A DNA stretch of 64,000 bases from Streptomyces lycii. GTDB taxonomy: Bacteria > Actinomycetota > Actinomycetes > Streptomycetales > Streptomycetaceae. Below the pieces are notes generated by a model. It searched no databases and was not told the origin of the DNA. It saw only the letters and a program-made list of their open reading frames with translations. The stretch is taken from assembly GCF_009735685.1 (NCBI RefSeq), contig NZ_WHPN01000422.1, positions 1 to 64,000 on the forward strand. Reading direction: 5' to 3'. Below, piece by piece: positions 44,888 to 53,209 of this stretch (position 1 is the stretch's first letter; every line of letters starts with the position of its first letter). The position numbers and the translations under genes are program-made.

Positions 44888-44930
44888 GATCAACCCGAGG
44901 CCAGTATTAGAGCGTCGCCGCTGTGGTGCC
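44888..44930. repeat. 43-bp dispersed repeat, copy B
   Basis: Begins GATCAACCCGAGGCC and ends GTCGCCGCTGTGGTGCC; four differences from 9046-9088. It joins an SDR tail on the left to an IS481-like remnant on the right. Confidence 0.8.
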
Positions 44931-45057
44931 TCACGTCCAGGTGGACCATGTGCCCGGGCCGGCGGGCAATGATCTTGCCGGGCCTGCGGTTGGTCCGGAG
45001 GGCTGAGCGGGGCGTTGCGATGCACCATGAGCACGTCCACTCTCGTCGGTGGCAGGG
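44930..45057 (-). pseudogene. IS481-like transposase remnant
   Basis: The minus strand starts MVHRNAPLSP, like the N-terminus of IS481 transposases (MSHRNARLT...), and soon after, in another frame, reads RRPGHMVHLDV, like their catalytic HVD-containing segment. The intervening helix-turn-helix region of over 100 residues is deleted. Very short, so the assignment is tentative. Confidence 0.4.
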
Positions 45058-45951
45058 TTACGCCGTGGTCGGACGGTCGCGCTGCATCTCGCACAGCTCC
45101 CAGATGGTGTTGCGGGTGGTGCCGTCCAGGACGACATCGGGCCACGGGGTCGGCTTGGCCTTGCTGTTGAAGTAGGCGCCGTTCGTTCTGCGCTCCTCGG
45201 GGCTGGAGGCGAGGTACACGCTGGAGCGCGTGGCCCTCAGCAGCGCCCGGTGGCCGTAGACGACGGGCATCGCCAGCCGCAGCAACGGGACAATCGGGCG
45301 GGCCAGTGGCGGATAGGTGCCGACGGTGAGGTTCTTGTTCATCGAGGTGTAGGCGTGGCCGGGGTAGGCGACGTTCAGCGTCACCGGTGTGGCCGCAAGT
45401 TCCTGGGCGAAGCGGTAGCTCATCGCCATCTGCGCCAGCTTGGTCTGGTTGTAGAACGACAGCCCGACATAGGATTTCTCGCCCTGCAGGTTGTTGAGGT
45501 CGATCTGCCCCCGGGGGATGCCGCCGGTGATGTTGATGACCCGGGCCTGCCTGGACGCGGTCAGGGCCGGCATCAGCCAGTGGGTGAGGCAGAACGGCGC
45601 GACCACGTTGACCGCGAACGCGGTCTCGATGCCGTCCTCGGTCACCTCGCGGTGGGATCGGGTCGCTCCGGCGTTGTTGATCAGCACGTCCACCACGCCG
45701 CCGGCCCGGCCGCTGGCCTCCTGGGCGAGGCGACGGACGTCGCGCAGCCGGGACATGTCGGCCGTGATCGCCGTGACGTCGTCATTCCCGCTGGTGTGAC
45801 GAAGATCCGCCACGGCAGCGTCGGCGCGGCACTTGTCCCGTCCGACGAGGATCACGCTCGCGCCGAGCGCGGCCAACTGTCGCGCGGTCTCCTTGCCGAT
45901 GCCACCCGTGCTGCCGGTCACCATGACGATCTTGCCTTCCACTGACACCAC
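45058..45951 (-). CDS. Short-chain dehydrogenase/reductase (retinol-dehydrogenase-like)
   Basis: Cytoplasmic NAD(P)-dependent oxidoreductase of 297 residues. The cofactor motif is VTGSTGGIGKETARQLA, the structural NNAG motif is in VLINNAGATRS, and the catalytic Tyr and Lys are in SFYNQTKLAQ. Length and the NAYFNSK-like C-terminal segment fit the retinol/protochlorophyllide-type SDR subgroup. It is divergent from a TetR regulator with a small palindrome between them, which points to local control. Substrate unknown. Confidence 0.9.
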   Translation of the reverse strand: MVSVEGKIVMVTGSTGGIGKETARQLAALGASVILVGRDKCRADAAVADLRHTSGNDDVTAITADMSRLRDVRRLAQEASGRAGGVVDVLINNAGATRSHREVTEDGIETAFAVNVVAPFCLTHWLMPALTASRQARVINITGGIPRGQIDLNNLQGEKSYVGLSFYNQTKLAQMAMSYRFAQELAATPVTLNVAYPGHAYTSMNKNLTVGTYPPLARPIVPLLRLAMPVVYGHRALLRATRSSVYLASSPEERRTNGAYFNSKAKPTPWPDVVLDGTTRNTIWELCEMQRDRPTTA

Positions 45952-45964
45952 CCCATTCGCGATC

Positions 45965-45979
45965 TGTCACTTGGTGACA
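45965..45979. promoter_or_regulatory. Candidate TetR operator, SDR/TetR divergent gap
   Basis: TGTCAC-TTG-GTGACA is a perfect six-base inverted repeat in the 64-bp gap between the divergent SDR and TetR genes. The following bases (GATAGTCATCGAATGATG) are AT-richer and probably contain the promoters. Confidence 0.6.
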
Positions 45980-46015
45980 TGATAGTCATCGAATGATGCA
46001 AAGTAGACTGGGTGC

Positions 46016-46609
46016 ATGAAAGAGGGACTGCGCGAACGCACCCGCCGAGCAGTGCGGGCGGAACTCGCCAAAGTGGCCGTCGACCTGTTCACCCGCCAGG
46101 GCTTCGACGAGACGACCGTCGAGGACATCGCCCGAGCAGCCGGCATGACGAAGCGCAGCTTCTTCCGTTACTTCCCGACCAAGGAAGACGTCGTCTTCGA
46201 CGGCATCGACCTCACCGGAGAGAGCGTCGTCGCCGACATCGCAGCGCGACCAGCAGGCGAAGGGCCGTGGGAGTGCCTGCACCAGGTCCTGCAGGCTTGG
46301 CAGGAAGAGGTCCACGCCAGTGAGCAGGCGCTCGCAACCATCCGCCTGATCGAGGCAACGCCCGCACTGGCCGGGCGACTCCACCAACGCAGAACCGAAT
46401 GGCGCAGGCGAGTCAGCGATGCGCTCCGAGATCGGCCAGGGACCGACCTCGACCCGTACACCGCGGACCTGCTCACCAACGCCGCCACGGCCGTACTCGA
46501 CGCCGTATCCAGCCAGTGGGCCCGATCAGACGGGAACGCGGACCGCCCAGCCCTGCTGGACCAGGGGTTCAATCAGGTCCACGTTGATCCCAGCCCGCGG
46601 CAGGTGTGA
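46016..46609 (+). CDS. TetR-family regulator (SDR-linked)
   Basis: Regulator of 197 residues. N-terminal helix-turn-helix at about 14-60: ELAKVAVDLFTRQGFDETTV, EDIARAAGMTKRSFFRYFPT. The C-terminal ligand domain (about 80-190) is helical with a WECLHQVLQAWQEEV segment, resembling the MftR/TetR_C_17-like group, though this assignment is loose. The ATG at 46016 is separated by only 64 bp from the divergent SDR start and the palindrome at 45965-45979, which it probably binds. Confidence 0.88.
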   Translation: MKEGLRERTRRAVRAELAKVAVDLFTRQGFDETTVEDIARAAGMTKRSFFRYFPTKEDVVFDGIDLTGESVVADIAARPAGEGPWECLHQVLQAWQEEVHASEQALATIRLIEATPALAGRLHQRRTEWRRRVSDALRDRPGTDLDPYTADLLTNAATAVLDAVSSQWARSDGNADRPALLDQGFNQVHVDPSPRQV

Positions 46610-46839
46610 CCCGCCTCCCCGTCATCAACGTCCTGCCCCGCAGCAACTAGCCAGCCCTTGACTGTGGCTAGCACTCGAACCTGCGACCAACGGCCGAGCC
46701 GCCGCCCATCTGTCTGGTGTCCTGCCGAGGACTCGAGCCTCCGGACTGGGGCGGTTTATCTGTCACGGCCGGGAGCCTGAGACGGACACCTCTTCCGCGG
46801 GGCACCGTTGATTCGTGGCACCCCGCAGGCCTAGCGACA
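46610..46839. other. Gap with tRNA-like and IS-end-like debris
   Basis: Contains GAGGACTCGAGCCTCCGGAC and similar stretches reminiscent of tRNA 3' halves and of 15995-16130, but nothing foldable into a full tRNA. No gene seen. Confidence 0.3.
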
Positions 46840-47460
46840 AGAGCGGCCAACACAATGAGCGAAGCTGTCGGTGGGTGATCAGGCGGCAGGCCAGTTTGAG
46901 GAAGGCTTCGTGCATGCCGGCTCGTCGTTCCCAGCGGATGCGTATGGCGGGCGCGGACCTGGTCGCGGTAGACGTCGTGGTCGTAGCCGCGGTCGGCGAA
47001 CAGTGCGTCCGGTCGGCTGCGCGGGTGGCCGGCGCGTCCACGGATCGGGGGGATGGCGTCCAGTAGCGGCAGGAGCTGGGTGACATCGTTGCGGTTACCG
47101 CCGGTGAGGACGACGGCGAGCGGAGTGCCGTGTCCGTCGGTGATCAGGTGGTGCTTGGAGCCTGTCCGTCCCCGGTCGACCGGCGACGGGCCCGTCTGGA
47201 GCCCCCTTTTACGGCCCGCACGTGGCTGGAGTCGACCACGGCCCGGGACCAGTCCAGCCGGGCAGCGGCGTTCAGTTCGGCCGGCAGCACCTCGTGCAGG
47301 TACTGCCAGACGCCGGTCTCGTGCCAGTCCCGCAGCCGGCGCCAGCAGGTCATGCCCGAGCCGAAGCCCAACTCCTGGGGCAGGTGCTCCCACTGGATGC
47401 CGTTGCAGAGCACGAACAAGATCCCGCACAGAGCCTGCCGGACCGGGCACCCCCAGCATC
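46840..47460 (-). pseudogene. IS5-family transposase, frameshifted and internally deleted
   Basis: Minus-strand pieces occur in order: LFVLCNGIQWEHLPQELGFG and CWRRLRDWHETGVW then RLDWSRAVVDSSHVRAVKG in one frame; TGPSPVDRGRTGSKHHLITD, VLTGGNRNDVTQLLPLLDAI and DALFADRGYDHDVYRDQVRA in a second; and IRWERRAGMHEAFLKLACRL in a third. About 40 residues before the last piece are missing. This is a different IS5 subgroup from the element at 9917-10704. No intact ends were identified. Confidence 0.75.
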
Positions 47461-47576
47461 ATCGGCAGGGCCGAATCCGTCACGAGCAGGGGCGCGAGCC
47501 CCCCGGCCACCACGATGCCCGCAGCTCACCAGGCTCCGGCGTCACGCATCGTCCCTCCTCGACGCGGACACCGTCG

Positions 47577-48782
47577 TCACCGCGACGTGCCGGACGGCGC
47601 CAAGGCCTGCGGGCCGCCCGCCTCCGTCGCCAGTTGGCGGCCGCGGATCCTGCGGGCCAGACCGACGAGGACCGAGCGCAGCGCCTCGGCCCGACGGCTG
47701 GACGGGACGAACATCTGCTGCTTGAGCCGAGCGGTGCGCTGGTGCTTGGTGATGAACGGACGCAGCCCGGCCTCCCAGGCGTCCAGGGCGGCGGCGAGGT
47801 CGTCGGGGTGCTCCTGCAGGGCCGCGCCCAGTGCGGCGCCGCCGCGCAGCGAGGACGTGGCGCCCATGCCCGAGTACAGGTTCATGCACCACGCCGCATC
47901 CCCCACCAGCACGACCCGCCCCGCGCTCCACCGCTCCATCCGCACCTGGTGCACCGAGTCGAACAGGTGGTCAGGGGCCTCTTCCAGGGAGCCCAGGACG
48001 TGGCGCACCACGGGGTCGTCCATCCCGGAGAAGACCGCGCGCAGCCGCTCGACCCGCGACCCGCTGAACTGCTCCTGGATGTCCCTTGTCCGGTAGGTCA
48101 GCAGCGCAGTGGGCGCGTGGTCGGCGAGCCCGAACACCCACACCGCACGCTTGGCGCGCGCGATGATGATGCTGTCGCTCGCCTCGTACGTGGGCACCTG
48201 CTCCTTCAGCTGGAAGGCGCAGATCATCGCGTTCCACGTGGTCAGGTGGTCCTCGTGCGGACCGAACACGATCCGGCGCACGCTGGAACGCATCCCGTCC
48301 GCGCCGACCACCAGGTCGAAGCTCTCGCGGTGCCGGGCACCGGTGTCGGCGTTCTCGAGCAGGACCTGCACCTCGGCAGGACCCTCGGTGATCGCGACCG
48401 GAGTGGTCGCGAACCGCACCTCGACGCCCGCGATGCTCTGCCACAGCGCGGCCTCGATGTCGCCGCGCAGCACCGCTGCCGGCCCTCCGGGCTGGTCCAG
48501 GAATCCCAGAGCCGGCCTGCGCCTACCCCGACGATCCACCGACCACGAGTTCGCGCCCGGTCTCCGTTCCGGGTTGCGGGTGTGCAGGTGGTCGGCGATC
48601 CCCAGGTCGACCGCGGCCTGCCGCCCCTCCGGGAACAGCCCGACGAAGTAGCCCCCGGTACGCCGCTCCGGCGCCCGTTCGACGATCACCGGCGTCCAGC
48701 CGGCCCGGCGCAGCCCGATCGCCGCGGACATCCCCGCGATCCCGAGCCCCACCACCAACGCCCTCTTCCGCATGGTCGTCAC
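47577..48782 (-). CDS. FAD-dependent monooxygenase (PHBH fold), copy 1
   Basis: Class A flavin monooxygenase of 401 residues. The GTG at 48782 overlaps the stop of the upstream paralogue (GTGA), so the pair is coupled. FAD-binding GxGxxG is ALVVGLGIAGMSAAIGLRRA, the DG motif is VVGADGMRSSVRRIVFG, and the GD motif is RVVLVGDAAWCMNLYSG. Such enzymes hydroxylate aromatic or tetracycline-like compounds with NAD(P)H and O2. A 183-bp block is identical to the paralogue. With the MDR oxidoreductase, TetR and MFS genes nearby, a detoxification or drug-modifying role is likely but the substrate is unknown. Confidence 0.88.
   Translation of the reverse strand: MTTMRKRALVVGLGIAGMSAAIGLRRAGWTPVIVERAPERRTGGYFVGLFPEGRQAAVDLGIADHLHTRNPERRPGANSWSVDRRGRRRPALGFLDQPGGPAAVLRGDIEAALWQSIAGVEVRFATTPVAITEGPAEVQVLLENADTGARHRESFDLVVGADGMRSSVRRIVFGPHEDHLTTWNAMICAFQLKEQVPTYEASDSIIIARAKRAVWVFGLADHAPTALLTYRTRDIQEQFSGSRVERLRAVFSGMDDPVVRHVLGSLEEAPDHLFDSVHQVRMERWSAGRVVLVGDAAWCMNLYSGMGATSSLRGGAALGAALQEHPDDLAAALDAWEAGLRPFITKHQRTARLKQQMFVPSSRRAEALRSVLVGLARRIRGRQLATEAGGPQALAPSGTSR
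47783..47965. repeat. 183-bp identical block, copy 1
   Basis: Identical over its whole length to 48979-49161, inside two paralogous genes that differ by scattered substitutions outside the block. It covers the GD-motif region. Confidence 0.85.
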
Positions 48783-49987
48783 CGCGCCGTGCCGGACAGG
48801 GCCGACGATGCGGCGTACTCCGCCGTCATCCGGCGGTGGACAACCTTGCGGATCAGTTCGAGGACGCCCGAACTCAGCACCTCGACCGGCCGGCTGGACG
48901 GGACGAACCTCTGTTGCTTGGCCCGTGCGGAACGCTGCTGCCTGGTGATGTAGGGACGCAGGCCGGTCTCATGGGCCGCCAGGGCGGCGGCGAGGTCGTC
49001 GGGGTGCTCCTGCAGGGCCGCGCCCAGTGCGGCGCCGCCGCGCAGCGAGGACGTGGCGCCCATGCCCGAGTACAGGTTCATGCACCACGCCGCATCCCCC
49101 ACCAGCACGACCCGCCCCGCGCTCCACCGCTCCATCCGCACCTGGTGCACCGAGTCGAACACGTGGTCAGGGGCCTCCTCCAGGCAGTCCAGGACGTGGC
49201 GCACCACGGGGTCGTCCATCCCGGAGAAGACCGCGCGCAGCTGCTCGATCGCCGACCCGGCGAACCGGTCCGGGATGTCCTCGGTGCGGTAGGTCAGCCA
49301 CGCGCAGGGCGCGTGGTCGGCGAGTCCGAACACCCACACCGCACGCTTGGGGCGCGCGACGAGGATGCTGTCACTCGCCTCGTAGGAGGGGACCTGCTCC
49401 TTCAGCTGGAACGCGCAGATCATCGCCTTCCAGTTGACCATGTAGTCCTCGTCCGGGCCGAACACCATCCGGCGCACGCTCGAGCGCATCCCGTCCGCGC
49501 CGACCACGAGATCGAAGTCCTCGCGGTACCGCTTCCCGGCGCCGGCGTCCTCGAGCAGGACCTGCACCCCGCCGGCGCCCTCGGTGATCTCGACCGGAGT
49601 GGTCGCGAACCGCACCTCGACCGCGTCCTCGGTTCCGTTCCCGGCGATGCCCTGCCACAGCGCGGCCTCGATGTCGCTGCGCAGCACCGATGCCAGCCCG
49701 CTGGGCGCGTCCAGCAGTCCCAGAGCCGGCTTGCGCCTGCCCCGGCGATCCACCGACCACGAGTTCCCGCCCGGTCTCCATTCCGGGTTGCGGGTGTGCA
49801 GGTGGCCGGCGATCCCCAGGTCGGCCGCGGCCTGCAAACCCTCCTGGAACATGAAGATGTAGTAGCCCCAGGTCCGACGCTCGGGCGCCCGTTCGACGAT
49901 CACGGGCGTCCATCCCGCCTGACGCAGCCCGATCGCCGCGGACATCCCCGCGATCCCGAGCCCGACCACTAAAGCCCTCTTCTGCAT
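48779..49987 (-). CDS. FAD-dependent monooxygenase (PHBH fold), copy 2
   Basis: Paralogue of the previous gene, 402 residues, upstream in the same transcript. I chose the ATG at 49987, which follows GGAGAGGGGAGAGTC; an earlier in-frame ATG has no ribosome site. Motifs: ALVVGLGIAGMSAAIGLRQA, VVGADGMRSSVRRMVFG and the same GD motif. Most residues agree with copy 1; copy 2 has a five-residue insert (NGTEDA context) before VEVRFATTPV. Tandem duplicates may act on related substrates or as a heteromer. It starts 40 bp after the MDR oxidoreductase stop, so all three form one operon. Confidence 0.88.
   Translation of the reverse strand: MQKRALVVGLGIAGMSAAIGLRQAGWTPVIVERAPERRTWGYYIFMFQEGLQAAADLGIAGHLHTRNPEWRPGGNSWSVDRRGRRKPALGLLDAPSGLASVLRSDIEAALWQGIAGNGTEDAVEVRFATTPVEITEGAGGVQVLLEDAGAGKRYREDFDLVVGADGMRSSVRRMVFGPDEDYMVNWKAMICAFQLKEQVPSYEASDSILVARPKRAVWVFGLADHAPCAWLTYRTEDIPDRFAGSAIEQLRAVFSGMDDPVVRHVLDCLEEAPDHVFDSVHQVRMERWSAGRVVLVGDAAWCMNLYSGMGATSSLRGGAALGAALQEHPDDLAAALAAHETGLRPYITRQQRSARAKQQRFVPSSRPVEVLSSGVLELIRKVVHRRMTAEYAASSALSGTAR
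48979..49161. repeat. 183-bp identical block, copy 2
   Basis: See 47783-47965; probable recent gene-conversion tract. Confidence 0.85.
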
Positions 49988-50026
49988 GACTCTCCCCTCT
50001 CCGATCACGATCGACTGGTGGACGGC

Positions 50027-50989
50027 TCAGTCCGGCACGACGACGACGCGGCTGCGGCCGGTGTGCGCCCACGCCTCACCGACCCGGCTCAGCGGGAACG
50101 CGGTGTAGGGCAGGTGCAGGGACCCGTCGGCGAACCGGGCCATGACCTCGGGCGCCTCGGCGAGCATCTCCTCGGCGGACACCGATCCGGCGCCGCTGCC
50201 GGTGATCCGGATCCGCCGGCTGCGCAGCAGGTCCGCGGGCAGCGATGCCTCCACGCCCGCGAGCGAACCGATCTGCACGTAGGACGTGTTCGCCTCGGTG
50301 TCCTCGCCGCTGCGGCCCAGCGCGGCGAAGGTCGCCTCGGCGACGGGCCCCCACAGGTAGTCCAGCACGAGACCGGGCGACGTCTCGGACACGGCATCAG
50401 CCAGAGCCTGCTCCAGGCCGCCGGGCCCGTCCTGGGCCAGCGACACGGTCGTCGCTCCCGCGCCGCGCAGCCGCTCCAGGGCCTCCGGATCGCGCCCGGC
50501 GGCGATGACCCGCTCCGCCCCGAGCGCCAGCGCCCCCTGCACGGCGAGGGTGCCCGACATCCCTGTGGCGCCGAGCACCAGCACGGTGCCCAACGCCCCC
50601 ACTTCCCTGCGCCGCGTGGTCAGGACCATCCAGCCGGACAGGCCCGGGTTCATGCCCGCGGCGATCGCGAGCGGATCCGCCCCCGCCGGAATCTCCGCCT
50701 GGAAGGGAGCGACCAGCCGCTCGGCCATCGTCCCGAAGGGCGGACGTGCGTACCCGGTGTAGACCAGTCGCCCGTCGCCGGTGCGGGCGACCGCGTCGAT
50801 GCCCGGCACCAGCGGATACCTCATCCGGCCGCGGCCGTAGTGCCGCCCGGTGGCCAGCCCGCGCACGACGTTGTGCAGGCCGGCTCCGACGAGGTGCAGG
50901 GGCTCGGAACCGGGCGGGACCGCCGGCTCGGGGAAGTCGGCGCAGACGGGCGACGCATCGGGGGCGGTGACGACTGCAGCACGCATCAT
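50027..50989 (-). CDS. Zinc-independent MDR-family oxidoreductase (quinone reductase-like)
   Basis: Medium-chain dehydrogenase/reductase of 320 residues. The N-terminal GroES-like part is shortened, the nucleotide-binding motif is VLVLGATGMSGTLAVQGALA, and the Zn ligands of alcohol dehydrogenases are not seen, so an NADPH:quinone or enone reductase role is likely. It is the first gene of a minus-strand operon with the two flavin monooxygenases. Its Shine-Dalgarno (AAGGAG) lies inside the long inverted-repeat operator at 50997-51041 shared with the divergent TetR gene, so repression is probable. Confidence 0.87.
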   Translation of the reverse strand: MMRAAVVTAPDASPVCADFPEPAVPPGSEPLHLVGAGLHNVVRGLATGRHYGRGRMRYPLVPGIDAVARTGDGRLVYTGYARPPFGTMAERLVAPFQAEIPAGADPLAIAAGMNPGLSGWMVLTTRRREVGALGTVLVLGATGMSGTLAVQGALALGAERVIAAGRDPEALERLRGAGATTVSLAQDGPGGLEQALADAVSETSPGLVLDYLWGPVAEATFAALGRSGEDTEANTSYVQIGSLAGVEASLPADLLRSRRIRITGSGAGSVSAEEMLAEAPEVMARFADGSLHLPYTAFPLSRVGEAWAHTGRSRVVVVPD

Positions 50990-50996
50990 GGCTCTC

Positions 50997-51041
50997 CTTA
51001 ACTAAGTTCAATGCTGGCCAGCATGCCTGAACACCGTTAAG
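50997..51041. promoter_or_regulatory. TetR operator, site 1
   Basis: CTTAAC-TAA-GTTCA (50997-51010) and TGAAC-ACC-GTTAAG (51028-51041) form a gapped inverted repeat, with a perfect 14-bp palindrome ATGCTGGCCAGCAT (51011-51024) in the middle. The outer arms recur at 54324-54370. The site covers the ribosome-binding site of the MDR gene and abuts the TetR start. Confidence 0.75.
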
Positions 51042-51050
51042 GTGTCAACC

Positions 51051-51689
51051 ATGACCAAGGGCATCACCCGGGAGCGGATCGTCACGGCGGCGCTCGAACT
51101 CCTCGACGACCAGGGCATGGACGCCCTCACCGTCCGCGCGCTCGCCTCCCGGCTGGACGTCCGTGCCCCCGCCCTCTACTGGCACGTGCGCAACAAGCAG
51201 GAGCTGCTCGACGAGATGGCCACCGAGGTCATGCGCCGCGTGGCCGGAGCCTTCGCCGCGGTCCCGCCGGGCGACGGGTGGCGTGACGACCTCGCCGCCT
51301 ACGCCCGCGTGCTGCGCTCGGAGTACCTGCTCCACCGCGACGGGGCCCGCATCTTCAGCGGCACCCGGATCACCGACCCGGACGTGGTCCGCACGAAGGA
51401 GCCGTTGTTCGAACGCTGGACCGCGTCCGGCTGGCAGCCCGCCGACGCGGACGACGCCATCGACCTGGTCACCGCGTTCGTCGTCGGCTTCGTCATTGAG
51501 GAGCAGGAGAGGCGCCAGGCCGCCGGGGCCGATCCGTCGCGCTACTCGATCGACCAGCGCGACGCCTGGCTCGGCGAAGGTGCGTCACTGGTCAAGGAGG
51601 CCGGGCACCTCCACGACGACGGCGACCGGCGGTTCGAACGGCACCTCGGCATGGTCCTCGACGGGATTGCCGCCCGGCTGGACGCGTGA
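51051..51689 (+). CDS. TetR-family regulator with tetracycline-repressor-type C-domain
   Basis: Regulator of 212 residues. The N-terminal helix-turn-helix (about 5-52) includes IVTAALELLDDQGMDALTVR and ALYWHVRNKQELL, the TetR-proper signature; the C-terminal part (about 65-205) matches the TetR_C_1 type with DAIDLVTAFVVGFVIEEQER. I chose ATG 51051; the GTG at 51042 lies inside the operator. It should bind the inverted repeats at 50997-51041 and 54324-54370 and release them on binding a drug-like ligand, controlling the oxidoreductase-monooxygenase operon on one side and a broken transporter on the other. Confidence 0.9.
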   Translation: MTKGITRERIVTAALELLDDQGMDALTVRALASRLDVRAPALYWHVRNKQELLDEMATEVMRRVAGAFAAVPPGDGWRDDLAAYARVLRSEYLLHRDGARIFSGTRITDPDVVRTKEPLFERWTASGWQPADADDAIDLVTAFVVGFVIEEQERRQAAGADPSRYSIDQRDAWLGEGASLVKEAGHLHDDGDRRFERHLGMVLDGIAARLDA

Positions 51690-51690
51690 C

Positions 51691-53118
51691 TCACCCGCGC
51701 CTGCGCACCAGCACCGTCGCGAGCACCGCGGCCGCGACGAGCGCCGCGCCACCCATCAGGATGTAGACCTGCACCCCGGCCAGGGAGTTCGCGGCGACCC
51801 CCGCGACGAGCGAGTCGGTGGCTGTCGCGTTGAGCAGCATCGCGCCGACGAAGTTGAGCACGACCGACCCGACGCAGAGCACGACCGCCACCAGGCTGCC
51901 GATCGCACCGTGGTTTTCGGGCGGTGTCATGACGGTCGCGAGGTTGAAGCTGGAGGCGATGCCCGCGCCGGCGGCCACCCCGAGCAGGGTGGCGCAGACC
52001 AGCCCGACCGGGAGCACCGAGATGCCCACGAGCATCCCGAACGTGGCCAACAGCCCCACCGCGATCCCGGCGAGCAGCGTGCGCGCCGGACCGATCCGGG
52101 ACGCGAGGACACCCGACACCGGACCGCCGATCATGATCCCGACCGCGGACAGCACGAACAACGCGAGCACCACGTCGCCACCGCCGAGGCCGTAGCCGAG
52201 GCCGAGTTCTGGCGGCACTTCCGCAACGAGGCTCTTCAGCTGCAGCATGCTCTGCACCGCGCCGGCCGTGAGCGCCACCGCTCCCAGCGTCAACGCCAGC
52301 GACCCGCTGTGCCCACGCAGGTCGACGATCGGATCGGGGACCCGCAGCACGTGCCGCACCCCGGCGGCCAGCGCGATGACGCCGCCGACCAGCGCGGCCA
52401 GCAGACCCGGGTTCGCCCAGCCCACGTCCGGGGCCATGCTGACGCTGCCGAGCACCGCGACCAGACCGGAACCGAGCAGCAGCGCCCCGGCGAGGTCGAC
52501 CGACCCGCCGGAGCGGATCGGCGGCTCCGGGATGAACAGCCGCACGGTGACCGCGCAGACCATCGCGAGAGCGGTGGCGACGACGAAGACGCTCCGGTAG
52601 CCGAACGCGTCGATCGCCGGGTTCAACAGGAACATCGCGGGGATCCCCAGTACCGACGCGCCTGTGGTCACGACGCCGACGGCGGCCATCCCGACCCGTG
52701 GGGTGCAGACCTGGCGGGTGATCGCCACCGTGAGCAGGACCGCTCCCATGGCCGCGCCCTGCAGGAACCGCCCGAGCACGAAGACGACGACATTCGGCGC
52801 GACCAGGCAGACCAGCGATCCCGCGAGCGTGACGAGCATGGTGACGACGAGGATCCGGCGCTTGCCGTGGATGTCGGCGTTGCGCCCGAGTAACGGCGCC
52901 CACATCGCGCCCGCCAGCATTGCGCTCGAGTTGAGCCACGCGGCCTGGTCGGTCCGGAAGTGCTGCATCATGTCCGGCAACGCCAGCAGCGGGGCGACGA
53001 TGACCAGGTCGGCCAACAGGTTCGCCCCGACGAGGATCACCAACCAGCCGACCAGCCGACCGCTCCACGTGTCCGCCGCGACGCCCGACGGGCGCGCCAC
53101 CGACGTGACTTGCACCAT
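51691..53118 (-). CDS. MFS drug-efflux-type transporter (14-TM DHA2-like)
   Basis: Inner membrane proton-coupled exporter of 475 residues with about 13-14 hydrophobic helices. Motif A is GRNADIHGKRRILVVTMLVT, and RFLQGAAMGAVLLTVAITRQ lies in helix 4. The ATG at 53118 has GGAGAGAACTC upstream; a longer opening into the glycosyltransferase remnant is rejected. It is convergent with, and one base from, the TetR gene end. Likely substrates are the compounds handled by the neighbouring monooxygenases, but this is contextual inference. Confidence 0.9.
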   Translation of the reverse strand: MVQVTSVARPSGVAADTWSGRLVGWLVILVGANLLADLVIVAPLLALPDMMQHFRTDQAAWLNSSAMLAGAMWAPLLGRNADIHGKRRILVVTMLVTLAGSLVCLVAPNVVVFVLGRFLQGAAMGAVLLTVAITRQVCTPRVGMAAVGVVTTGASVLGIPAMFLLNPAIDAFGYRSVFVVATALAMVCAVTVRLFIPEPPIRSGGSVDLAGALLLGSGLVAVLGSVSMAPDVGWANPGLLAALVGGVIALAAGVRHVLRVPDPIVDLRGHSGSLALTLGAVALTAGAVQSMLQLKSLVAEVPPELGLGYGLGGGDVVLALFVLSAVGIMIGGPVSGVLASRIGPARTLLAGIAVGLLATFGMLVGISVLPVGLVCATLLGVAAGAGIASSFNLATVMTPPENHGAIGSLVAVVLCVGSVVLNFVGAMLLNATATDSLVAGVAANSLAGVQVYILMGGAALVAAAVLATVLVRRRG

Positions 53119-53209
53119 GAGTTCTCTCCAGGTAGCGGCAGCCGGGAACACCCGACCGCCTCGAGGGTTTCGTTCTCCGGTTCCGGAGAGCGGTCCGTCC
53201 GCAGGGGCG

